This document shows positions 1-14,380 of a stretch of DNA of 18,167 bases, piece after piece. Below the pieces are notes generated by a model. The model was not told the DNA's origin, did not search any database, and saw nothing but the letters and a program-made list of their open reading frames with translations. Source of the DNA: Acanthamoeba lenticulata (lineage: Eukaryota; Discosea; Longamoebia; Acanthamoebidae); the NCBI GenBank assembly GCA_002179805.1, contig NAVB01000213.1, forward strand, positions 1 to 18,167, given 5' to 3'. The position numbers were made by a program, and so were the translations under genes. Numbering within the stretch: the first letter of the stretch is position 1; each line of letters begins with the position of its first letter.

Positions 1-35
1 AAAACAAACAAAAAAAAAAACAAAAACAAAAACAG

Positions 36-1837
36 GTGCACAGTCACGCATCACCCAACGTGGGCGATGGTCTCAACTGTTGGGACGGCACCGAATATCA
101 CTACTTCCACTCGGGCGGCAAGGGCCAGCACGCCAACTGGGGCACGTACGTGCGATTGACCGGTGGTGACTTCTGGTGATGACCTGAGCTCCTCACGCTT
201 GTTTGGGGGCGCATAACAACAAAAACAGGCGGCTGTTCGACTATGGCAAGTGGGAGGTCCTGCGCTTCCTCATGAGCAACCTCAAGTGGTTCGTCGAGGA
301 GTACAGGTTCGACGGGTTCCGGTTCGACGGTGTGACGTCGATGCTGTACGTCCACCACGGCGACTTCACCTCCAACTGGAACTACGACAGCTACTTTGGC
401 GGCGACGTCGAGGAGGACGCCGTGCGCTACCTCCAGCTGGCCAACTACATGCTCCACAAGACCTACCCGGGCATCGTCACCATCGCCGAGGACGTGTCCG
501 GCATGGCCGGGCTCTGTCGGCCCGTCGAGGACGGCGGCGTCGGCTTTGACTACCGCCTGGGCATGGGCATCCCCGACATGTGGGCCAAGCTCTGCACCGA
601 AGTCAAGGCATGTGTGCTGGCCTCGCGCCTATGTGCCTCGCCCTTGAGCCCCTGCATGCAGCTAACAATGGCCAACCGGCCTGGGCATGACGTGCAGGAC
701 GAGGACTGGAGCATGCAGGGCCTCGTGTGGGACTTGACCAACCGCCGCTGGAATGTACATCAACGCAGAGATCACCGTCAGCATCTCGCCCTTTTCCTCT
801 GAATCGCTAAGCTGTTGTGAGACTCCTTGATGCACAGGAAGCGACGGTGGCCTACTGCGAGTCGCACGACCAGTCGCTGCAGGGCGGCAAGACCATCGCC
901 TTCCGCCTCATGGACAAGGAGATGTACTGGCACATGTGTACGCCCACCCGCCCTCCCCTCCTTCCTCTTTCCCCTTCTTGGCCAAGCTTCCTCTTCAAGT
1001 CTGACGCGTCATTTTGTTGGTTCCCTTTCGCGTCACAGCCACCCTGCAGCCGCTCCACATTTCCGTCGACCGCGGCATCGCCCTCCACAAGATGGTACGT
1101 TGTCGACAACAACGATCTGTAACAACAATGACGATGATGATAACGACGACGGGGTGGTGATGGTCCATGCGCAGATCCGGCTGCTCACGCTGGGACTGGG
1201 CGGTGAGGCCTACCTGGCATTCATGGGCAACGAATGGGGCCACCCGGAGTGGGTCGACTTCCCGCGGCCGGGCAACAACAACAGCTTTGACAAGTGCCGG
1301 CGCCGGTGGGACCTGCTCGAGGACAAGCTGCTCAGGTACCAGCACATGTACAACCTGGACAAGGCCATGCTCCGCCTCTCCGTCGCCCATCCGTTCCTCA
1401 ACACCAGAGAGGTCCGTCCCAACAACCAACCAAACCTCAAATTGAAACTCACGTCGGAGCGTCGGCGCGACACAGTACACGGTCCTGAAGCACGACAGCG
1501 ACAAGCTGATCACGTTCGAGCGCGGCGAGTTCTACTGGGTGTTCAACTTCCACGCGACCCAGTCCTACCCGGACTACCGCGTGGGCGTGACCCGCCCGGG
1601 CAAGTACGAGATCGTGCTCGACACCGACGCGGCCGACTTTGGCGGCCACTCGCGCATGCAGCAGGGCGTGGCCTTCTTCACCGAGCCCGAGCCGTGGCAC
1701 GACAGGCCCCACTCCATGCTGGTCCGTCCTCCCCTGAACCCCCCTCCCTCTCGAGCCAACCCCTGAGCGTTTTGTTTTCCAACTCGCAGATCTATGCCCC
1801 GTGCCGAGCGGCCTTCCTCCTGCGGCGCGTCGACTGA
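36..1837 (+). CDS. GBE1: 1,4-alpha-glucan (glycogen) branching enzyme, C-terminal part, 8 exons, 5' end outside window
   Basis: GH13 branching enzyme: it cuts an alpha-1,4 glucan chain and rejoins it through an alpha-1,6 bond, making branch points in cytosolic glycogen. Exons read as 36-145, 229-607, 698-754, 838-937, 1039-1094, 1175-1411, 1476-1721 and 1790-1837 (TGA at the end); phases close throughout and give 410 residues. Catalytic GH13 residues are present: the nucleophile Asp in [12 protein letters not shown] (codon 326-328), the acid/base Glu in TIAEDVSG (488-490) and the stabilising Asp in CESHDQ (868-870). [11 protein letters not shown] and the C-terminal all-beta domain ([15 protein letters not shown]) match eukaryotic branching enzymes. 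The N-terminal CBM48 domain expected in the family lies left of the window. Introns are 64-101 nt; all are GT-AG except the second, which starts with GC. The gene converges with the receptor kinase on the other strand, with 150 nt between the stop codons. Confidence 0.95.
608..697 (+). other. GC-AG intron in the branching enzyme gene
   Basis: The 90-nt intron starts AAG|GCATGT and ends GTGCAG|GACGAG. Joining 607 to 698 gives TEVK-DEDWSMQ, which keeps phase and matches the KDEDW segment of other branching enzymes without insertion. The nearby GT at 612 would add four bases and break the frame with this acceptor. Confidence 0.8.
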
Positions 1838-1897
1838 GCTGCCCGTTGTCACGGCTTCCCTCTTGACTGCGGCTCAGCCTCTCTCTTGAAGCAGCCC

Positions 1898-1903
1898 AAT
1901 AAA
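1898..1903 (+). terminator. AATAAA polyadenylation signal of the branching enzyme gene
   Basis: A canonical AATAAA hexamer lies 60 nt after the TGA that ends at 1837, in the 150-nt gap between the convergent stop codons. The receptor kinase on the opposite strand shows no matching AATAAA or ATTAAA in the gap, so its 3' signal is not recognisable. Confidence 0.7.
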
Positions 1904-1987
1904 CGCCACTTTTTCCAATGCTTTCTTTGTTTTTGTACATTGACGTTGTGTTTTACATGATGTTCGGGGTCTTAGCGCTCAAGGTCC

Positions 1988-8528
<6,541 letters not shown>

Positions 8529-9063
8529 GGTGAGGGAGCCTCTAGCAAACGCTTGGGTGGCTTGGGGTGTTGGGTGGTGAGAAAGGCGAGTGGTTCTTGT
8601 GGTTGTGGTTGGGCGTAAAACAAAACGGCCGGGTTCGCCCGGGTCGAACGGCAGCGCCGAGAGGACAATCAATTGCAGAGCACCACCATCGGTCGCCTCC
8701 CAGGATACACACCACGTTGATATCGCCAGGTTGCTGGCGAGGAGGGGATCTTGCGCGACCCCGATTGGACCCTGCGACCAGGTGCTTCCAGCAATGGGCG
8801 TGCCGTGTCCACCATCGGGATTAAGCAAGCCAATCGCCGACCAACCGGGTGAACCCTCACTCGGGTCAAAATTGAAAACTTGAGGGCTATTCTTGAGAAC
8901 TTGCGGGCAAGTATGGATGGCGGCTTCCTTGGACACACCCGTGAGGTCCACTCCGACAATAGCTAGAAGTAAGTTGGGCGGTTGGTGGGTTGTGACCGTT
9001 GACAAAGCGCTGGTTGGTGCAAAACAAGATTGCCAGCTTTGGATTGGACCACGTATCGAGGTC
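8529..9063 (-). other. Intergenic stretch with an open - strand frame that lacks an ATG
   Basis: This 535-nt stretch separates the receptor start (8528) from the GTPase stop (9064). One - strand frame is open across all of it and runs in phase into the receptor ATG. After a possible acceptor (TTACTTCTAG, ending about 8963) it reads IVGVDLTGVSKEAA, later WSAIGLLNPDGGHG and then WCVSWEATDGGALQL. There is no in-frame ATG before the receptor start and no ATG in any - strand frame between 9063 and about 8960. It could be receptor 5' UTR and promoter, an exon of an alternative transcript, or a decayed coding fragment. I recognise no family in it. Confidence 0.4.
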
Positions 9064-12021
9064 TTACTCCTCGGCCGGGTCACTCTCGTTCTCGCCTTCT
9101 TGGGCGTGCTTGCCGGCCTTGAGGCCCTTGCGCCGCTTGATGGCCGATCGCCAGGCCGGATTGCGGTTGCGGGCGAGGAAGGCCTGTCGCCGCTTTCTTC
9201 GCTCCGACATCTTTTTCTTCTTCTTCTTTGCTGCCTGCCTGCTCGCTTGGCTCTCCGGAGCGTTGACGTTGTCCTCAGCGCCCGACGTGGTGCCCCGCTC
9301 ATACTCGTCGCGCTCAAATTCCGCCAGCAGATCATCTTCCTCCTCCTCCTTGCCTTCTTGTTCCGTCCCCGAGAGGATCCCTCCTTCTTCCTCATACTCC
9401 TCTTCGTCATCATCATCAATCTCTGCATACTGCTTGGCGTCTCGCGGTTGTTCGCCGGGCTTGGCCACTTTGCCGTGCTTACGGACGCCTCCAGGGACTT
9501 GCCTTCGCTTCTCGAGCTCGAACGGCATCAGCGGCTGCGCGAGGTGCATATGTCAAAACACCACAACTCGACGCACAAGGAGAGCTGCGCGGCGCCGAAG
9601 ACAAGAGGATCGTACCTCGCGCAGGAAGATGCCCACGCCCTCGGGAGAGAAGGAGCGGAGGTGGATGTCCTTGTCAAACTTGGGCGCCCCGAGGGCCGTC
9701 CACCCGAGGCCCGAGAACACAACATCGGCAAAGGACTTGTTGATGCCCGCCAACTCTTCGTCGGCTGCGCGGTGGTCACGACGTCCGTCAAAAGTGCATT
9801 CTGAGGCCGAGGCCCACAGCGAACAGCGGCGTACCATCGATGTGGATGTCCTTGCTGATGAAGGCCGGCATTTCTTTGGCCCGCTCCCGGCCGAGAGGGG
9901 GCACGAGAAGCGTGCCTGCGTGCTTGGCCAGCAGCTCGTCGGCCTTCGTGGTGGACGTCGGATGCACCTTGAGTTCTCTGGTCACGCGAGCCCATCACGT
10001 GAGCCTCGCGTTCATCTCGCATGCAAGCGGGGCGTCGTACTTGGAGAGAAAGAGGGTCAGATACAGCGGGCCCGGGCCCTTGATGTAGTCCAGTCTCGCC
10101 AGCCCGCCGAAGAAGATCGTCTTGCCGGGCACCAGCCGGTAGGTGACTGCGCCACAGCCAGACGATAAGTATTGATCTTCGGCAGGTTGCCTTGCCTCCT
10201 TCATCAAGTTGTCTTACCGGGTTGGACGCGCCGCTTAGGAAGCGTCAGGCTGAGCTCATCCACGTTGAGCACGTTGGCCATCTGGTGCCGGTTGATGACG
10301 CCCGGCGTGTCGTAGAGGGAGGCCCGCTTGCCCAGCTTCCGCGCTGCAATCGTCCCCGCAGCCCCGGCCCCGTGTGTGAGCGACTCTCTCTGCAAACCCG
10401 AGGACCAAAGGCGAAAGAAGGTACCCTTTTTCCCGCCCAGCGGGAAGGAGATGAGGTTGAGGGTCGTGCCGGGCACGATCGACGTCGTGATCAGGTTCCG
10501 CTTCTTCGGGCCTAATGACGGCCATCAGCGGCAGAGGTGAGATGTTTAGAGAATGACCTGCAGCAGCCATGGACATTGGCCGGCAGGGAAGTACCTTTGG
10601 TGTTGATGTCGATGAGGCGGTTGATGAGCGTGCTCTTGCCCACGTTGGTGCAGCCCACCACGAACACATCACGCTCCTTCCGCAGCAGCTCAATTTTCTG
10701 TTGGCACAAATAGAACCAAGTTAAAAAAAAAACATTAATAAAAACTAATAATTGATACAAAGAAGAAGAAAAACACAGGAGGCCAAGCAACGAACTCGGG
10801 ACAGCGAGTAGACGCCCTCGCCGGTCTTGGCAGAGATGAGGTGCACGGAGCGGATGTTTTTGAGGCCCATTTCAGTTGCCAGCCGCTTGAGCCAGATCTG
10901 GATTCGCTCGGGCTTGGCGCCAACGGGCAGGAGGTCCACCTGAAAGCCCGCCAATACACACGAATTCGATTTATATTATTCCTGTAATGTTTACGAAACG
11001 TTGCTGCAACCAGCAATTCATAAATGGGGTCCCAAGTGCAGAGCGGGGTGTGGCGCACCTTGTTGCCGACGAGGACGATTGGGTTGTTCCCCGTAACGCT
11101 GCGGAAATCTTTGATGAAGCTACCGCTAAAGTCAAAGATGTCGACAATCTTGACCACGAGACAGGACTGGTTGGAGATGAGCTTGAGGTGCTCCTTGACC
11201 TCCTCGTAGGGGACCTTGAGCGGCGTGATGACGCCGTGGTGTCGCAGGCTGTGGCAGCGCTGGCAGACCGCAATCTGGCCCCGCTCCTCCTGGTTCAGCA
11301 ATTGGGGCGGCCTGTATCCACCACAACCGCAACCCCACGCCGTGTTAGGCACAGGTTGTGCGAGGCCAACTCGCATGGCCACTCTTTCTCTCTGTCGTCT
11401 CTACACGTACCGGTAGCCGACCGAGTGGGGGTCCTGCATCTGCAGCGTCGCGCCGCAGCCGGGGCACTTGGCCGGTTTCTTCTGCTTTTTGTTGGCGAAG
11501 GCCCCCTCGTCCTGTTGCAGCACTGCACGACAAGCTTATCAGAAACGAAAATGGGATCGAGCGAGCCCAGCTTCGGTGCGTTGCATTGGGTTCCAACAAC
11601 GTACGTTGGTCGGTTTCGATGACGAGGCCGTCGTTCTCTCCTCCAGCGGCCGGCGAACCTCGTTTGGGGCGCTTGGCCTGGCGCTTGGCCTCCGGCGGCA
11701 GTGGAATGACGTCAGGTCCCTCCAGCGCTGCGGGCACACCCAAGAGCAGCAGTCAGACAAATGGAATGCACCCCTCACGTGCTTAGGAGAAAAGCAGAGC
11801 TGGTGGTAGCCACCTGCGAGCGGGTTGAGCTGCTGTGTCGGCTGTGGTGGTGTGGCCTTGGGCGAGGGCGACATGGGCGGGTACTTGCTTTCGTCGAAGC
11901 TCTTTGGGCCGTCGCGCGACCTGTTGCCAGAGCCCGAGGACGACGACGCGCTGCGGCGTCCATCTGCGCGCGAAGAGATTATGCACACCGCACGGTGAGC
12001 ATGATGATGTACGGTCTGCAT
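9064..12021 (-). CDS. YqeH/NOA1-type circularly permuted GTPase with charged C-terminal tail (12 exons)
   Basis: Exons in transcript order: 12021-11814, 11727-11605, 11522-11411, 11311-11059, 10939-10796, 10697-10595, 10511-10425, 10343-10218, 10146-10041, 9977-9835, 9764-9616, 9534-9064 (TAA); 674 residues. GTPase motifs come in the permuted order G4-G5-G1-G2-G3: NKVD (231-234), SAKTGEG (about 268-274), GCTNVGKST (295-303), VPGTT, then LYDTPGV. Before them is the family zinc-binding region, with CPGC (130-133) and CQRC (164-167). The C-terminal YqeH region (VFSGLGW, SPEGVGIFLREPLMPFE) follows. Relatives act in assembly of bacterial-type ribosomes in bacteria, mitochondria and plastids, so a mitochondrial role is likely by family. 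The final exon adds about 140 residues rich in Asp/Glu, then a Lys run and a basic end, which is unusual. The first exon is uncertain: ATG 12021 is the first in-frame ATG, but no clear mitochondrial targeting sequence is visible and a small extra intron near 12010-11963 is possible. Confidence 0.87.
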
Positions 12022-12179
12022 GAAGGGGACACGCACGAGCAACAAAGGGCGAACGAAGGGCAAAAGGATGTCCGGGCACGACAGGGCTTCGGGAAATCGA
12101 GCGGAGAGGCGAGATCGGGGAAATCGCAGAGCGATTGAACACAAAGGTGGTCGAGGACCGACTGCAGCAACTCGTGAGC
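12022..12179. promoter_or_regulatory. Presumed bidirectional promoter between GTPase and BOD1-like genes
   Basis: The GTPase (start 12021, - strand) and the BOD1/SHG1-like gene (earliest ATG 12180, + strand) diverge across at most 158 nt, or about 326 nt if the latter starts at 12348. I see no TATA box or other known element. The call rests on gene orientation and spacing only. Confidence 0.4.
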
Positions 12180-14279
12180 ATGAAATTTGCCCGAATCGAG
12201 GCGCTCGCCTCCACCCGGCGCAACATCATCTCTTTCAATGCGCGCAAGAGAATAACAACCAAAATGGAAAACAAGAAGAAAACCAAGAAAACCAAACAAG
12301 ATCAGATTGCCAAAGTCTGTCTGCTTTCAAGCTGCACTCGTGAGCCGATGGAGAACGGGACAGGTCTCCTCACCGAGACGGAGACCAATCAGAAGAAAAG
12401 TGAGACAGATGGAAGAGCTTTGTCCTTGGATGAGTACGTCAAACGCACAACGCCACAAGCGTTAATCGAACACATGAAGCTATCTGGATGCTTCGATCAG
12501 CTTCGTTCCGCCTTGACCAAAGAACTTGCTGATTCGGTACGACCCACGCTTCTTAGTCAAGGAGTTGCGGTTAGGTGGCCAACTCGGCTGAAATCGGTTT
12601 GTTTGGTCCACCAAAGGGGGTACAGTCGCGTTTGCTCGAACGAACGCGTGCGATTGTGGAGAGCTCACGAGCCCTGATGCACGCTCCGCCCTTGGACCCC
12701 GCCATGCCCACAGCCAAGCGCCTCCAGCAGCGCAAAGCCCTTCTCTCCCGGATTCTCGACGAGCTGCACCGGTGCGCACTCGCCCATCTTCCCTGTGCTG
12801 CTTCTTTCCGCCTCTTTCTCACCCCAACCATGAGCGCACAGGACGCCGCTCCAGAAGGAGATCGAGAAGGGCATCCAGGGCGTCGTGCAGGACCCGGCCT
12901 CGGCCTTCCACGAACTGGCCCAAGCGCAGATCAACGTCGCCCTGGACAGCATGCGCAGCAGCGCCGCGGGTCGGTCTCCCCCTCCCCTCCCCGAGCCACC
13001 ACCTGCTTTTCGTTTTTCTACTTCCTCTCATTCCCCGTTGGGACGCAGACAAGAGGGCCAAGGCCAGCGAACCGGCCGCCCGCCAGGCCGCGCCGCAGCC
13101 CGCCACCGCCGACTCGGGTACCGCCACTCGCGCATTTCACCTTTTTAATTCGTTTTTTTTTTAATTTTGAAAAAAATACTTTTGTTATGCTATTTTTCAA
13201 CAGCGCGGAACAAGGAGACGTCTCAGCTCGTCGACGACTTGTTGGGCGCCGGTCGGCGCAAGTCTGACGCTAGGAATAGCGCTCAGCAGGCGGCGAAGAG
13301 GAAGCGCGAGGCTGACGAAGAGGACGCCCGCCGGGACAACGATCGCGGACAGAAGCAGCAGCAGCAGCAGGGACAGGCGTCCGGCAGCGATGCGACGGTG
13401 CGCGAAGACAACAACAACAACAACAAAGACGACGCTGAGCGGGACGCCAAGCGGCAGAAGATGTTGGACGACGAAGTCGACGAAAAGGCGTCGTCGTCGG
13501 ATCGCAGCCCCTCCTCTGACTCGAGTTCAGAAAGCAGCTCCGACGGCGAGGAGGAGGAAGAGGACAGTCCCGACGATGGCCGTTCCGCTGATGACGGCAG
13601 CAGCAGCAGCGACTCGGACTCCACCAGCAGCTCCGAGGCCGTCGCGCGCAGGAGCGACAGTGACGACAGCGACGCAGGCCGACGACGACCAGCCCGTAGC
13701 CGAGATGATGACGACGGAATGGATGTCGACGACCGCAAGAAGAAACGGCGCGATAGCGTTGACGACCGCCGAGATAGGAGGACGAGGCGAAGCCCATCAG
13801 AGGACGACGACGACGAGCGGGACCGACGAGGCAGGCGCCGAGGAGGAGCGGGAGCCTCTTCGAAGAGCGGGCGGCCCGCCATACGCAAGGCCAAGAGGAC
13901 CATCAGGACGAGCAGCAGCAGTAGCAGCGACAGCGATGACGCCGCCGAACGGAGCCGCAGTCGGCGAGGGAAGGCCGCCGCGAGCCGTCGGAGTTCCGAC
14001 GACGACCTCAACGTCACGGGCTCCGACAGCGACGAAGAGGCCCGGCGACGACGAAAGGCGCGCCAGAGCATCTCCTCGCGGCGACGACGCGAACGCGCGG
14101 CCGAGGCGGCCGCTGCGGCGGAGAACCGGTCGGGCGTGCGCAAGGCCAAGCGGAGGGCCAAGAGTGGCGCCGCCCCACCAGCGGCGACGCTGCAGGACGA
14201 CGCGGCCTTGGCGCGTCTGCTGGCCGAGCAGGAGCGGGAGCGCCTCTACTCGCTCCGCCGCCGCAAGCGCGGCAAATGA
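12180..14279 (+). CDS. BOD1/SHG1 (COMPASS Shg1-like) domain protein with long Ser/Asp/Arg-rich tail (5 exons)
   Basis: Exons: 12180-12536, 12626-12771, 12842-12969, 13049-13117, 13204-14279 (TGA); 591 residues from ATG 12180, or 535 from the in-frame ATG at 12348. The region from 12180 to 12347 is AT-rich and lysine-rich, so the later start is quite possible; a third in-frame ATG lies at 12264. The helical N-terminal half contains LIEHMKLSGCFDQLRSAL, like the BOD1/SHG1 pattern 'LI..LK..G.FD..R', and later GVVQDPASAFHELAQAQI, like the second BOD1 segment. Relatives are subunits of SET1/COMPASS histone H3K4 methyltransferases or chromosome-biorientation factors, so a nuclear role is inferred. 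The last exon encodes about 355 residues of disordered sequence: Gln and Asn runs, Ser/Asp/Glu blocks, and RS, RD and RRR-type basic patches that could serve as nuclear localisation or RNA-binding segments. It converges with the CBM48-PH gene, with 101 nt between stop codons. The exon structure is solid; the family call is moderate. Confidence 0.7.
13355..13425 (+). repeat. Trinucleotide runs (CAG)n and (AAC)n in the BOD1-like tail
   Basis: A short run of CAG codons near 13355-13370 encodes Gln, and AAC repeats near 13409-13425 encode Asn. Further AGC and GAC/GAG-rich tracts occur between 13500 and 13950. All are in frame and stay as residue runs of a disordered tail. Confidence 0.75.
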
Positions 14280-14311
14280 TCGCCTTTTTTTGTTATTAAA
14301 TACAAACATAA

Positions 14312-14317
14312 AATAAA
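14312..14317 (+). terminator. AATAAA polyadenylation signal of the BOD1-like gene
   Basis: The hexamer lies 32 nt after the TGA ending at 14279, inside the 101-nt AT-rich gap shared with the convergent CBM48-PH gene. Confidence 0.65.
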
Positions 14318-14341
14318 TAATTATAACAAAAAAGCATAATG

Positions 14342-14347
14342 TTTAAT
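14342..14347 (-). terminator. ATTAAA polyadenylation signal of the CBM48-PH gene
   Basis: On the - strand ATTAAA occurs 33 nt after the TAG at 14381-14383. With the + strand AATAAA at 14312-14317, the two predicted mRNA 3' ends probably overlap. Confidence 0.5.
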
Positions 14348-14380
14348 TAAATTATTATTAATTTGAAGAGAAGCTGTTAA

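Noticed and set aside
1..34. A-rich start of the window as a retrotransposed poly(A) tail
   Set aside because: It directly precedes a secure GBE1 exon with an AG acceptor, so it is the end of an intron.
8669..8959. 96-codon - strand ORF in the intergenic stretch
   Set aside because: Non-ATG start, Pro/Arg-rich shadow of the better frame discussed as a finding.
8893..9804. 303-codon + strand ORF with hydrophobic runs
   Set aside because: Most of it is antisense to the acidic last exons of the GTPase, which are confirmed by splice phase and family motifs.
13283..14161. 292-codon - strand ORF rich in Leu, Ser and Arg
   Set aside because: Antisense shadow of the repeat-rich tail exon of the BOD1-like gene.
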